From the NCBI RefSeq assembly GCF_036785885.1, contig NC_092330.1, positions 4,498,525 to 4,562,524 on the forward strand: 64,000 nucleotides of DNA. The letters run 5' to 3'. This document shows, one piece after another, positions 19,880 to 32,450 of this stretch; within the stretch, counting starts at the first letter, position 1; each line of letters starts with the position of its first letter. The translations under genes were made by a program, and so were the position numbers. The notes below the pieces were generated by a model that was not told the origin of the DNA, ran no database searches, and saw nothing but the letters and a program-made list of their open reading frames with translations. This stretch comes from Coffea arabica. Taxonomy: Eukaryota; Streptophyta; Magnoliopsida; Gentianales; Rubiaceae.

Positions 19880-21268
19880 TTATTTGGATTCATTTCTGTT
19901 CTTTTCCAAGTAATCTACAGACTTCTGTAGATAACTGTTGTGCAAATCCTGATCTCCAAATATTGCACCAATTTCTTTAGCTTTGTCCTTGAAGACTTTA
20001 CCTTCATTTTCCACCATAACCAACCTTACCGAGTTGGCAACCGAGTCGCTCGTGTACGATCCATCTACATCATTTCTTGGTATTTCTATCCCCACCAGTT
20101 TCTCCTCTAGCACCCTAGCAATCAACCCCGTGTCTATGACAAACGGCAGCATAATGAGCGGATGACCAAACATGAGCCCCTCTATACTCGAACCCCACCC
20201 GCAGTGAGTCAGGAATCCACCCACTGAATCATGACTCAGTATGTTAAGCTGAGGTGCCCAATTCTTCCAAACAATACCCCTTCCCTTGACTCTATCTTCA
20301 AACCCTCCTGGCAGGCCAGATGGATTCCTTAGAGCCCAGAAAAATGGTACCCCGGATGACTCGAGCCCCAGAGCTAGCTCACTGAGTTGGAGTTGATTCA
20401 GTGATACCTCACTCCCAAGTGCCACATAAACCACTGAGCCTTTACCTTGACCATCAAGCCAATCCTTGATTGCAATCCATGACTCATTGTTCTCCAAGCT
20501 GCTTTTTTCCACCGGGGGTGGCATTAATCCCACCGGTATTAAAGGCCGTGCTTGCAAATCTTCCACCAACTTCAACCACTGGCCTTCAAACTCGTGGCAA
20601 TGTCTCATTAATATAACATCTGCACCCTTTACAACCGATCCAACCCGATACAAATCCGATACACCCGATCCATCTAGGTTCCTAGATTCCAACATCCATC
20701 TACTCTCGTGTAATTTAAAAGCCACTTTACTCTCGAATGGGATCCACTTCGGTGGAACCGTAAAATCCTCGACCTTAGTTCTGGGATCAGCACCGGCGAT
20801 CAATGCTTCAAAAGGGGGTGCCAAGAATGCCATAGAGAAAGCGCTATAAATAGAAAAGAATGATTTAGATATGTTGAGCTTAGCTGCGATGGGAGGTAAC
20901 CAATATGGGGCAAAGTCGTAAATGATCCAGTCCGGAGCTGAGTATCCCAAGAAACGAGTCAACTCAGGCTCAAGTCCGTCGTAGGCTTTCTTGAGAACGG
21001 CAACATCAAGACCACCGAGGTCTACGGTGGCCTCCACATTTTCCGGAAGTCCATCAACTCGGGGAAGTGGGATTTTTACATAGGTAATAGAAGAAGCAAA
21101 CTCTAGGGGGATTTTGGGGAGGCGATCGACGTTTTTAGGGGTGGAAATGAAGCTAACTTTGTGACCCCTTTGAGCAATGAATTTGGAGAGATCTAGAAAA
21201 GGGATGAAATGGCCGAAAGCTAACCAAGGAAACATGACAACACGTAAGCTGCCGGATTTGCCTGCCAT
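19880..21268 (-). CDS. UDP-glycosyltransferase, UGT91-like (family GT1)
   Basis: An intact single-exon frame of 462 residues, the usual length for plant GT1 enzymes, from ATG (21268) to a stop at 19880. Such enzymes transfer a sugar from a UDP-sugar to a small acceptor in the cytosol. Visible features: the N-terminal acceptor domain with catalytic His20 (AFGHFIPFLDLSKF) and its Asp partner Asp118 (DWIIYDFAPYWLP); the linker; and the 44-residue PSPG donor box at 337-380 (WAPQLNILSHDSVGGF ... HCGWGSSIEG), with His355 and Glu363. The last PSPG position, usually Gln, is Thr380 after Asp379. MFPWLAFGHFIPFLDLSK and PLPRVDGLPENVEAT resemble the UGT91 group (sugar-on-sugar glycosyl- or rhamnosyltransferases such as soyasaponin III rhamnosyltransferase). 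The acceptor and donor are not determined. It is the only clearly intact host gene here. A LINE tail sits about 60 bp downstream. Confidence 0.92.
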   Translation of the reverse strand: MAGKSGSLRVVMFPWLAFGHFIPFLDLSKFIAQRGHKVSFISTPKNVDRLPKIPLEFASSITYVKIPLPRVDGLPENVEATVDLGGLDVAVLKKAYDGLEPELTRFLGYSAPDWIIYDFAPYWLPPIAAKLNISKSFFSIYSAFSMAFLAPPFEALIAGADPRTKVEDFTVPPKWIPFESKVAFKLHESRWMLESRNLDGSGVSDLYRVGSVVKGADVILMRHCHEFEGQWLKLVEDLQARPLIPVGLMPPPVEKSSLENNESWIAIKDWLDGQGKGSVVYVALGSEVSLNQLQLSELALGLESSGVPFFWALRNPSGLPGGFEDRVKGRGIVWKNWAPQLNILSHDSVGGFLTHCGWGSSIEGLMFGHPLIMLPFVIDTGLIARVLEEKLVGIEIPRNDVDGSYTSDSVANSVRLVMVENEGKVFKDKAKEIGAIFGDQDLHNSYLQKSVDYLEKNRNESK

Positions 21269-23300
21269 GAAATAGTATTGGAATTTTAGCTCTACGATTT
21301 TTCTCCTTGCCTACAGCTTTTCTTGAGGTGTTGACATATGCACGATCATGGTCGCAATTGATTGGTTTTTCTATCGTATCGTCGCGTGTCCATCAGCCAA
21401 ATTCACGGATTGACTCGAGTAAATTTTAAGCAGAATCGAATTTAAAATAGTTAATCCAAGTATTTTATTCCTTTCATTATGTAGGATTAGGAGCCTAACA
21501 GTTAGCTCAAGTATTTTTATTCCTTTCCTTAATTTGCACTTAAGGACTCTGTCTTATACGAAGATTACTCGGTTATTGCCTATTGGTGGTGTCTGTCAAT
21601 CACATCAAGTGAAAGAGCAAAGTCGGAGAGTGATTTTATACGTTGCAAATCGTATAATTTTATTTATATATGATATAATTTTATTTATATAATATATAAT
21701 TTTAAAATAAATATTTATACATTTTATACACATTATTAAAAATAAAGTAAAAAAATAATTCTAACAATATATAATTTTTCAGAATCAAATTCTGACCGTT
21801 CACTATTGAGGACGATCCTTTGATAAACATCCTGTCCCGTCCCGTCCCGTCCCCAACAAAGTCATAGCTCAGGGTGAATAATTGGGAGTCGTTGTAGTAT
21901 TTATCATGCCAGACTGTACTATGACGTGCTTGACATAAAATATTCGTCGTGAGTCAGTTGCACAGTATCGTAGGCGCTCCATCTACCACAAGTTAATACA
22001 CGAGTTGCTATCATGTTGCAGATTTTTCGGGAGAAATTTGCAATGCTGATTGAGGCCTCTTGGTTTTGTAATCACAGAGTCGCAGTCACATTCCAGTGAA
22101 ATATTGGCAAAAATGTACCATCTAGCGTTTTGGATGTGTAGTGAAATTTCACTTCTTGTGGTGGATGGATACTAAAGGTACGTGCAAAGCAAAGCTTGAA
22201 CCTCTAGAAACTTAATTGAACACGTAATATCAAATTATTTTGACACATAACGATTATAAATATAGAAAAAAAATTGAGCATCAAAAGTCAAAACAATTAA
22301 AATTGATAAATGTTATTTGCATTTTAATTTTTATTCATCACAATTTTACTATCATTTTTATCTTATAATTTTTATTTATTTGACTTTATAATGAAACAAA
22401 TAATAGGAATACAATTAACAAAATACAAAGTATAAATAACATTTCCCTCAAAATCTGTTGGGAAGAGAAATCCATCTATGAAGTCAGCTCCCTATTTATT
22501 GTAATTTGGATAAAGAATTTTGAACCAGTATCATGATAATACTCTAAAAGAAGAGAGAGTTAATGCACTATGAGTGCATTGCTGGATTAATAGCATTATA
22601 ACTTTAGTTGTAACTTAATCAGAAGAAGTCATAATGTTTCTAGTACTTTAATAATAATAAAAAAAGTTTAGAAAGCCATTAAGACCTGGCACAATCTTCA
22701 ACGTCAATAAAGATTACTAAACACTTGCCCATTTTTCTTTCTTTTTGAGAGAAGAAACTAATTCATCTATTTAAATCCTGCCTAAAGGTGAGAACATTAC
22801 CCCTTACCTCTAGTATATAAATTGTAAATTTAGATAAAAATATGAACTAAATTGCAAACTTAGATAAAAATATGAACTATCATGTTTCCAGATCTATATA
22901 TACAAATTAGGATCCAACCATTTTTTTATTGCCAAAAAAGTTCCTAATCAAAACTAAATTTTCTAACAATTTTTTGTTGAGTAGCATTGTAGGGTGAAAG
23001 TCTCAATGCCCTTCCAACTCCTTTTATAATCACAATGAACTAGTCAAATTAACAAAATGCTGCCAACTCCTTCAACCATATGGTCATGATATGCCCACTT
23101 TAATGCGTAGCAAGGAAACCTTTATGGTAGGAAGGGCATTGACCATCCTACCGTAGCAAGGGTGGTTGAAATTTTTATAAAATATCTCAAATAATTCTTA
23201 AATTCTAAAAATATCCCAAAATACAACCATAAAAACACCCCTAAAAACAATCTCATTATTTAAAATATCAAATCTATGAATGTGTTTTAACTATTATCCA
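21269..23300. other. Intergenic DNA upstream of the UGT
   Basis: AT-rich, with a short (GTCCC)n run near 21829-21853 and no supported gene. The UGT promoter must lie at the left of this region, but no convincing minus-strand TATA box was seen within 300 bp of the ATG. Confidence 0.5.
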
Positions 23301-23329
23301 TTGGTATCCTAAAGTATCATTTTCCCATC

Positions 23330-23965
23330 AAATACCAGTTCTTTATGGCTTTCCTCTATTATAAGAACAGAGTACCTATGTTCCCATAAACAAATTTATT
23401 TATTAGATAAAATAAAAATAAACCTATTTCCAATAAAACACCAGCTCTTTATGGCTTTCCTCCATTATAAGAATAGAGTACCCATTTTCCCATAAACAAA
23501 TTTATTTATTAGATAAAATAAAAATAAACCCGTTTTCCAATAAAACACCAGTTCTTTATGATTTTCCTCTATTATAAGAACAGAGTACCCATTTTCCCAT
23601 AAACAAATTTATTTATTGGATAAAATAAAAATAAATCCGTTTTCCAATAAAATACCAGTTCTTTATGGTTTTCTTCCATTATAAGAATAGAGTACCTATT
23701 TTCCCATAAATAAATTTATTAATCAGATAAAATAAAAATAAACCCGTTTTCCAATAAACCACCAGCTTTTTATGGCTTTCCTCTATTATAAGAACAGAGT
23801 ACCCATTTTTCCATAAACAAATTTATTTATCGGATAAAATAAAAAAAATCTATTTTCTAATAAAACACCAGCTCTTTATGGCTTTCCTCCATAAATTATC
23901 CAATTACCCATTTTTCCATAAGCTAATTTATTGGTTGAATAAAATCAGAATAAAATTAGGTTGAA
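23330..23965. repeat. Minisatellite, six copies of about 107 bp
   Basis: CCAG(T/C)TCTTTATGG starts at 23335, 23441, 23548, 23655, 23762 and 23868, giving periods of 106-107 bp. Each unit also carries TTTTCCCATAAACAAATTTA and GATAAAATAAAAATAAA. The last unit is degenerate and shortened. Neighbouring copies differ at few positions, so the array is fairly recent. Confidence 0.9.
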
Positions 23966-24150
23966 TGCAAATTACCCTTTAGGATACAATGGAAATAAGA
24001 AATTAACCTATAGCATGTTTAAACTCCATTTCCACTAGCTATAGATATGCAAGAAATTGTTTTTGCAAATTCAAGACACCTAATTTATAAAGTCTCAAGC
24101 AACCTTTAGAATTGTTATAAAAAGCAACTTATTCATTCTAAATTTTTGTT

Positions 24151-24290
24151 TGGGATAATTTCATAAACCTCCCCGGAGGTTTCTAACAATTTTACTTGGC
24201 ACTCACAAATACTAAAAAATCTCACTTGCCTCTTTTTTTTTCTTTTGGGGTGTGAAACTCACTTGCCTCCCTTACTTTAAACTATATGTT
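24151..24290 (+). repeat. MITE family terminal part (mate of 19083-19168)
   Basis: TGGGATAATTTCATAAACC then TCCCCGGAGGTTTCTAAC and CACTTGCCTCCCTTAC. This matches the reverse complement of 19083-19168. The far end, perhaps before 24790, is unresolved. Confidence 0.5.
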
Positions 24291-24910
24291 TATTTACAGC
24301 ACATTTTAAAATATACTATTAAAAAAAATTCATTTTGAGTATATTAAAAAATGTAATTCCAAATTTACCCTTTTGTTGTCTTACTTTCTATTACCAAAAC
24401 TTGAGTATATTAAATACAAATAAAAAAATAAAAAAGTATAAGGATTTATTCTGATTCGATAAAATATAGTGCATTTTTTAAATACCAATAGTTAGTATTT
24501 GAATGTTTATTTGAAGTTTTTGCAAGTTACAAAGATAATGTTTTGGGTAGTCTATAAAGTGTTTTTGAGTTAATTTATGAATCTTTTACATATTTTCAAT
24601 TTTATTTTATTTTTTTGGTCCAAACTGATGTATTGAAAATGAAAAAGATACAAGAAGAAAAAAATGAGAGTTTTTGGAGAAAATGAAAGAAATTAAATTG
24701 ATCATATTTGATCAATGTCTTGAAAATGGTAGTGTATTAAAATATACCAAATCACATACAATACTTCTATATGGCTGACATTCTCCACGCGCGTTAGGAC
24801 TACAACATAACCGGTCCGTTAACACTTTTATTTTCAAATACACGTGTTATGCTCTGCTCCTCTACCCAACGTAGGACGATCAATGCCCTTTCTACCATAA
24901 AGGTTTCCAG

Positions 24911-25241
24911 CAAATTGTACCAAACTCTAACTACTCTATCATTAAGGACAATAAAAAAAAAGGATAATAGTACAAAGCTATAGAACCATTTCAAGATACT
25001 GAAATCTAATTTTACATTTCTTTTATTGTGCAAAACACATCTTGGGCCCACCTAAACCTTCAACCATATGGTTCTGATAAGCCCACTTTAATGCGTAGCA
25101 ATTGTACCAAACTATGCTATCATTAAGGACAATAAAAAAAGCGATAATATTACAAAGCTATAGAACCATTTCAAGCAAAAAGATTCCGAAATCTAATTTT
25201 ACATTTTTTTATTGTGCAAAACACATCTTGGGCCCGCCTAA
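24911..25241. repeat. Direct duplication of about 145 bp
   Basis: ATTGTACCAAAC ... ATCATTAAGGACAATAA ... CATCTTGGGCCC occurs at 24911-25055 and again at 25098-25241, about 186 bp apart. The block between them (CTTCAACCATATGG, GCCCACTTTAATGCGTAGCA) also recurs near 23068-23115. Confidence 0.8.
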
Positions 25242-25259
25242 AGATAGAATCTCTGATAA

Positions 25260-27130
25260 AAATTTGATAACAAAATAAAATTTCTACAAAATGAATTGTA
25301 AGTCTGTAACATAGGAACCAAAATTAAGCATAACAAAGTTTCACATTTGCTATAGTGGTGAACTCTATAGTAAACTTGAGTTGTTCAACTATCTGATTTT
25401 AGTAACAAAACTTGTCAATTTGATGCTGAATTAGGCTAGACTATGCAGTAAATATCTTACTTTTCCAATATAATTTTTTGCACATCTATGAGAAGTACGA
25501 ACAAGTCATACAAACAAAATGAACCAAAAAAATTCAGAGTCGTAAATCATGAAATAAATTAAGACATGCCTACATTATTGGTAATATCCTTCTCTTTTTC
25601 ATCAATAATAAAGTCACCAAAGCAAGTTTGATAATAACCTCAACTGAGAACAACTAAACTCGATTTCCTGGAACTTCAATGCGTCAAAAAAGGTCTCTAC
25701 AAGTCTCTTTAAGAGGTTCCAAGAAGCTGAAAAATAGACAATAAGCAATCAAAGTCTATGTTAGCAAGCAGGAAATATTCTCTTAAATCGTTAAAAGAAA
25801 ATTGCTACATTTAAAATAGTATTACACATATTACTTCTAAACACAAATTGTAAAATTTTATTTAGGCTCAGTTCATGAATAAGATACTAATTCGAAAGCA
25901 AGGATGATTTGTGGCAAATGGGGAGGCTGCATTTTGAAAGAAAAACAGGAAAATATTAGATTACATGAAAAAGGAAAAACTAAATAAAAGAGATGATATG
26001 TACGTGAATAAGAATGTGATATGTTTGACATCTCATTGAAAGTACTTAGTTATGAATCCAATGATGGAAAAGTTTCTACATTATTCCCATTGTGAGTTCA
26101 TAGTTCCACGTCAATATGCCAACCAGATTGATACATATTACACATTAGCACAACCATGTATTAAAATTACAAACATCCATTTAGGACCAAAATTTTGGTA
26201 TAAAGCAGCTACCTATCAATTTTGATTGCATTCTCACAACAATCTCTATTTTAACACAATCAATAAATATGTCCAAATTTCAATAGTTAACAATTCAGGT
26301 GTATGAATACTATTAGCAAATCATAATGAAAACTTGTCTCAATTACCTAAGAGTTGTATATTATGCAAATTTTCCAACCTACAAGATTACACTATATGAA
26401 AAAATAAATGAAAAAATTAGGTCTTTTCCCAAGCTAGTTGCTACAATTATTATGCAAGGATAGATAGGACATGCCAATATACAATTTTATGTTTAAGTGA
26501 GGATTTTTTTCAAGGCAATTACAATGCTTTTTCTTTGACAAATTTTATGCCTTTTCACACCTAACACCATCAAGCCTTGAGACCTTCTATGGGAATGATA
26601 AGAATCAAATCCTCAACATATTATTATACTATATGAACTTCCTATGTGATTACAAAATGGGGGAAAAAAGAAATAGAGAGAAGCAGAGATAGAAGAATAC
26701 CTAGCTAGAATTATCTTGGTGGAAGCGTTATATGATATGTCTTTTCTTCTAAAAAAATATACAAGAATTGTAGATAATTACAAAATAGAACAAAAAAAGG
26801 AAAAAATGTGAAGTAAGAAATCAAATTCTGGGAGGAGAAAAGAAAAGAATAAATTTTTTCTTTATTCTTCATGGAAGAGGGTCACTGGCATAAAATGAAT
26901 CCTAAGAGTTTTTTACATATTTTAATATTTCACTTTTTATCCATGAAGAAATACCAAATAATAATGTCATCCTACAAATTCAGCAAATAAATGTCTGTTG
27001 GCTATAACATTAAGATCGAAAAATAGAGCAAACATGAGAGATGAGAGATGAAGAAGAAAAGAAAGAAAAGAAAATGTAAAACGGATTCAAACAAATGATA
27101 AGGACCTCTCCTTGCTATGCAACTAATCAC
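25260..27130. other. AT-rich intergenic DNA, nothing recognised
   Basis: Short random frames only. No repeat structure or RNA gene could be supported by eye. Confidence 0.5.
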
Positions 27131-27137
27131 CTTGGGG

Positions 27138-27712
27138 AAAAAAACATGGCAACAATCTTAGTTAGATTAGTTTTAAAACATAAAAAATAAAAAAGGTGAG
27201 AGATGGCAGCAATTGCTATCACAAGAAGAAGAAGAGGAAGAGATGAAGTAGGTCTTTTGAGTAAGTAAGGATATTTTAATCTTTTTGGCCCAATTGAAGA
27301 AAAAAAGAGAAGGAAAAATTTAGCTAAAAGGAGCAATGTTCCACTAGTCAAACATAGACAATACACATGTCAAAAGGATGGGTTACTATACTAACTTGGT
27401 TTTTTTCTTATATACAAGGTATAAAAAAAACATAGCAACAATCTTATTTAGATTAGTTTTGAACAATAAAAAATAAAAAAAGGTGCGGGATGATAGCAGT
27501 TACTACCACTAAAAGAAGAAGAAGAAGAGATGGAGTTTGTTTTCTGAGGGAGCAAAAATATTTTAACCCTTTTGACTCAATTGAACTAGAAAAGGGAAGG
27601 AAAAGTTTAGCTACAATGAGTAAGGTTCTACTTGTCAAAAATATAGGCAATATACATGTCAAAAGGATGGGCTGCTATAGTAACTTAGTTTTTACTTATA
27701 TGCAAGGCAGAT
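27138..27712. repeat. Tandem duplication of about 286 bp
   Basis: ACAT(G/A)GCAACAATCTTA starts at 27144 and 27430. Both units contain GATTAGTTTT, GAAGAAGAAGA, CACATGTCAAAAGGATGGG and end before a TTATAT(A/G)CAAGG segment. Frames in the second copy (27453-27873) are not conserved in the first and are probably not coding. Confidence 0.85.
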
Positions 27713-28009
27713 ATATTTTTCAACATATTAAATATTATTATTATTATTTTGATTTCAAATGTAAACTCATGTATAGTACGGATCATAATACTAGTTTTTC
27801 ATATGCTAAAGATGAAAATATCTCTACAAATATGGTGTGCAAACTTGTGTGCCGTGAATTCCATCTCCCTTAACCAAGCAAATATACGAAATGGTCCAAG
27901 TAATCATTTTCAGGAGTTTAGGGGATACTTGACACCAATAGTAATATAACGGGCAATGAGACATGGATTCAATGGCCAATCCTATATGTTTATGTATGTG
28001 TGTGTTTGA

Positions 28010-28405
28010 TTTGCGCAACGGATTTTCTGTCTTAATTTCTATATCACTCTCTGTCTCACTTTTTATTATATTGCCATTTCTCTTTCATAAATATCGTATT
28101 TTAACTCTTTTTTGTTTTATCAAAATCCAACAACTATTAACTAAATAAAAAATAAATACAACAATACCAAAAAATGATATATAATAGAAAATTTAAGAAT
28201 ATATAGAAAATTCATAAAAATATCATTTGAGTATTTTGACTTTTTGAGTTTGCTAAATTTTGGATATTACTCAATTAATAGTTGTTGGATTTTAAGAAAA
28301 TAAAAAAGAATTAAAATATAATATTTATGAAAGAGAAATAGTAATATAATAAAAAATTGGACAGAAAGTGTTACATTGAGTGAAACAGAAGATCCATTGC
28401 AATTT
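28010..28405. repeat. Fold-back element with about 130 bp arms
   Basis: TCAAAATCCAACAACTATTAA (one base short of this at each end is used for the match) near 28119-28138 pairs with its reverse complement near 28268-28293, and TTTCTCTTTCATAAATAT near 28077 pairs with ATATTTATGAAAGAGAAA near 28320. The outer ends TTGCGCAACGGATTTTCTG and ATCCATTGCAA also match as inverted repeats. The loop is about 28141-28267. Probably a MITE; no target duplication was assigned. Confidence 0.7.
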
Positions 28406-28462
28406 GTATATAGGGAACTATGTTGTAGGTGGTAAAGGAGATGGTGATTATTGAATAAACAA

Positions 28463-29075
28463 TCCAAACCAAAGTATTGACTACGAACATTAGCATTTTT
28501 GAAATTAGGTTTAAAAGGTTTCGAAATAAGGTTTAAAAGGTAATAAATTAAGTGGAGGATTTAAAGACAGAAAATATGGTCTTAAGAAGGTTAAGAAAAG
28601 AAGGATTTTGAAATCAATGACTTACCTAATTAAGTATCTAGTGGAAACACTAATCACCATAGAAGTTTTACTAAGCAACTAATTAAATGGATAGTACAAA
28701 ATGAAATTTTATCATTGATTGAAAAGAAGAAATAGGATGATAGAAAAATTAAAAAGAAATTGATAAAATTTGAAAAGTAATAACCATAAGTGAGGCAAAT
28801 TATAAGGGTACAAAAATAGAAAAAATTTAAAGAATTTTAGAAACCCTAAGAATCTAGCATTGCAAGGAGAAACAAAAAATAAAATTAGAGAATTTATTGA
28901 AAGTAATGGGAAAAACATATGAAAATATCTTTAGTTCAGGAAATTCAAGATAAGCTAAAATTTGCATAGCTCATATTTAAAGTTATAATTGGTCAACATT
29001 TAGAAAAATCTTCTTTGTCAAATTTGAAACAATCGGCACATTTCTTAATGAACACATCTATTTAAAAAATTAGTA
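28463..29075. repeat. Dispersed repeats shared with 13480-13800 and 55848-56195
   Basis: The left part (28463-28720) is collinear with 13480-13800. The right part (28725-29075: GAAGAAATAG(G/A)ATGATAGAAA, TTTTGAAAAGTAAT, TAATTGGTCAACAT, TTCTTTGTCAAATT) is collinear with 55848-56195. The three loci together suggest one longer repeat of which pieces survive. Confidence 0.75.
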
Positions 29076-29108
29076 TTAAAGATGACATAGAATAAATATA
29101 GGAGAATA

Positions 29109-32100
29109 TGGCTGCTCACGATTCGAGCTGCTCGCAAGCTGTTCGAATCAAAGTTCGACTCAAGTTCAATAAACATCAAACTTGAGTCGAACCTGAGCTA
29201 GCTGGACATAGGCTTAGGAGCTCGTCGAGCCGCTCGACTAGCCGTGCAAAATTACATAAATATCCCTATTTGTATAACTAATTACTAACTTAGAATTCAG
29301 ATAATAACTTCCATTTCCACACAACTTCAATTTCCATTTCCTGTTCCTTATTATTATCAGTCATCACTCTTTCCCCAAATTAAAAAACCAATCTAACCTA
29401 GTCGTCACTGCCGCAAGGTCCGCAACCACTAGTCTACCTCCATCATGACCACAACCACCACTGTCACCAAAACTCTTTCCTAGGTTCCCAACCCATAACC
29501 ACCACCACCACCACCACCATTTCTTTCCCATTTATTGGCTAGCTACATGAGTAGCAATAGCAGCCGTTTGCACCTCATCTTCAGCAAAATCGACAGTAGC
29601 TTTAGAAACAAGGGTACGCGATTGGGTTCTTTCAAACTAATCCATTTGAAAAAGTTTGACTAATTGGGATATGCTCTTTATCTTTTGAGTTTTCTTTGAT
29701 TGAAACAGGGCACTCTTTTACTTTACTTGAAGTCCTTGAGAATTTTAAAGAAGAGAATATATTACTAATACCATCGAGCATTGTCCATCATGTTTTGTTT
29801 TGTGCTCCAATTTCTTGCTTGTTGGCTAGCTTTTGTAAACAAATGGAGGTTGCTTACTGATGTGTTGGAACTTAAGTGGTCCATAATTTGGTTAATTATA
29901 TGGTCCATTTTTTGATAAATAGTAGAAAATTAATTATTGGATTAAGCCAATAGTTTCAAAATATAAAAAGAATTCGTAAAAACTATAAAGAAATCCCAAT
30001 CTTTTAATAGTTTAACATTTATAATCTAAATCTTTGTAAATGTCATCCTATAGTGATGACCATTGAGGCCCTAAATGTGATGGATATTTGCATTTTAATC
30101 TTTATGACAAAAAAAGTGTTGATGTGGCCCAACAAATTTTTTTTAAGAGACAAATGGATGCCACGCTCTTTGCATGGCTGATTTGTTAGGCGGCATTTAG
30201 TAGGGATTGCCAGAGGTTGAAGAAGGTCAAGTTGTTTTCAACTTTTAGGCATTAGGATTTTATTAACTCATTCAAATTAGGATTTTATCATTAGGAGACG
30301 CTTGCTCTTTGCTAAAATTGTACAGCAGCTTCAATTACATGGGAAAGTGCTCATTTATAATTAAAAAACAAGATGGAATTCGACCTATGAGATGTTGGCT
30401 TGTGCTCTCATGTTTTAAGAGGTTTTTCCAAGATTTAGAGATAGAGAGCCAGACTTCAATTTCTACCCAGCCACAAAAGATTGGGAAAAAGCGAAAAAGT
30501 TTGTGACGTTTTACAAGTTTTCTGGACAGCTACTCATATCATATCTAGTAGTGATTATCCAACAACAAATTTGTATCTAAATGAAATCTGTCGAATAAAA
30601 GTACTATTAGACAGTAAGGCAAATGATAAAGATGACTTTGTTCAGTCAATAGTTAGGAGGATGAAGCAGAAATTTGACAAGTATTAGGGTGAGTGTATTT
30701 TATTGATGGCCATGGCAGCAATCTTGGACCCGAGGTGCAAAATGAGAGTAATCAATTATTGCTTTCCATTGATATATCCTCCACATAAAGTGTAAGTTAA
30801 TATAATTAAGGTTTGGCAAGCATTGTATGATCTATATGATGAATACGCGCAGATGCACCTTTCAAGTTCAAGTGGTTCATCTTCATCTTCTCAACTACAG
30901 ACCGGCAAGTAAACAAGAGTAGTGGCAGTTCATCTTCATCGATGACACATCTTTTAGGTATGAGTGAATTTCTTAGCCATATTGCTACTATGAAAAGTGT
31001 TCAAATCCTCAAGAATGAGTTGGATACCAACTTTGAAGATGGTCTTCTCACTGCCATAGAGGATTCAAATGTGGATATTATGAATTTGGATGCTTTGAAG
31101 TGGTGGAAAGACACAAAAAATACAAGATTCTGCATAGAATGGCTGCTAATATTTTAGCCATTCATATAAGTATTGTAGTTTCAGAAGCTACATTTAGTGC
31201 TAGAACTAGAGTGATCGACTCCTACCATGCATCATTCGCTCCAGAAACTGTAGAAATGTCGATGTGCGCTAGAGATTGGTGTTGCAAACTACACAGGGTT
31301 AAGAAAAAGGAAAAGGTGACTAAAAGACAAAATTACTATACATAGTATTTGAAATATGTCTTACTCTTTATATTTCTTGACTTCCTTTTCTTTATTCTTT
31401 TCTTTTTACAAAAAGTGAAGACTTCACAAGAGATTGTATTGCCTATTTCTTGACTCTATCTCATTTGAGGTAATCTACATTTCATTTTTCTTTTCATGAT
31501 CTTACTTGTGAATGGTTTTTAGTTGTTTTTTGGTTGATTTTTTGGTGTTTTTATTCTTGGCCAGTATTTTGCTAGTTTTTGGATTGTTTTATGTTAGCTG
31601 GTATTTGGCTGTTTATGTTGGCTAGTACTTGGCTGTTTATGATGTATATTTGGCTGGTTTTTTTAATTTTTCCTTTGATGGTATTTGGTTGGTTTTTGGA
31701 CTATTTAATTTTGGCTAGTATTTGGCTATTTTATGTTGTGTATTTGGCTGGTTTTTGACTTTTTTCTAGGCTGGTGTTTGGCTGTTTTTTTTTTTTTTGC
31801 CAACTCACTTGGTGTTTTTTTTGGTTGTTTAGTGTAGTCAATGGTGCATATTTTAGCTCCTATGCAAAGCTGAGAACTTGAGGCTTGACTGCAGAGGATA
31901 AGTGGAGAACTCATGGCTTGTTCATAGATTTATAGCTATTTAAAATAATGCATTTCCCCTTTGAACATTGTTTATCTACTTGATTGATTGTATTATGTGT
32001 GTGACAATGGATGAACAGTCCTCGAAGTATTGGATATTTGGACTTTATGTGTTCATGTGTTTTTAATTTTATGATTGTATTAGTGGATAATTTATAGGCC

Positions 32101-32450
32101 TAAATTCGATCGAGAACATGTGAAAAACTATGACAAAATATAGCGTAAATTGTAGGCTGTTATTATGCTCAAATTTGATTAGGAATAGGTGGACAAAAAG
32201 CTGTTTTTATAGCTTGAATTTCCAGAAATTTGAGCTACTCATGAGCCCGAAAATCAAGTGCAACTTGAGCTGCTCGCGAGCCAAAATCAAGTTTTAGGTC
32301 ATAAGCCTTGTCGACTTGAGTTCGAACTTGCATTTTCCTTGGTCGAGTTGAGCTCGACCTCCAATTTCTTAGCTCGTCGAACTCGAGCTCGAATTTGAGC
32401 CCACAATGAACAAGTCGAACTCTGCTCAATAGGTTTAAAACTTGACTCAA
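29109..32450 (+). mobile_element. Degenerate hAT transposon
   Basis: The two ends carry dense GAGCTCG/GCTCGA-type motifs (29109-29250 and 32225-32440) in opposing arrangement, as in the subterminal regions of many plant hAT elements. Between them lies a broken hAT transposase (30390-31345). An (ACC)n run lies at 29498-29520. Exact TIRs and an 8 bp target duplication could not be placed, so the limits are approximate. The 31380-32200 part is non-coding and T-rich, with repeated TATTTGGCTG words. Confidence 0.65.
30390..31345 (+). pseudogene. hAT transposase pseudogene (RICESLEEPER-like)
   Basis: Order of remnants: CWLVLSCFKRFF, then KVCDVLQVFWTATHIISSSD and YPTTNLYLNEICRIKVLL (the RNase H-like fold segment with the W..T....S..YPT pattern), a Trp-to-TAG change at KYWGE (30687), ILDPRCKMRVINY, and the C-terminal dimerisation region LDALKWWKD ... 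HRMAANILAIHISIVVSEAT and ARTRVIDSYHASFAPETVE. At least three frame changes and two stops interrupt it, and the N-terminal BED zinc finger is not seen. Non-functional. Confidence 0.85.

Noticed and set aside
21829-21853. (GTCCC)n run as regulatory element of the UGT
   Set aside because: It lies about 560 bp from the ATG with no other supporting signal; simple repeat is sufficient.
23330-23965. CRISPR-like spaced repeats
   Set aside because: The units are contiguous 107 bp repeats without unique spacers, in plant DNA; a minisatellite.
27453-27949. Overlapping small frames on both strands
   Set aside because: They lie in a duplicated AT-rich repeat, are not kept in the sister copy and lack recognisable domains.
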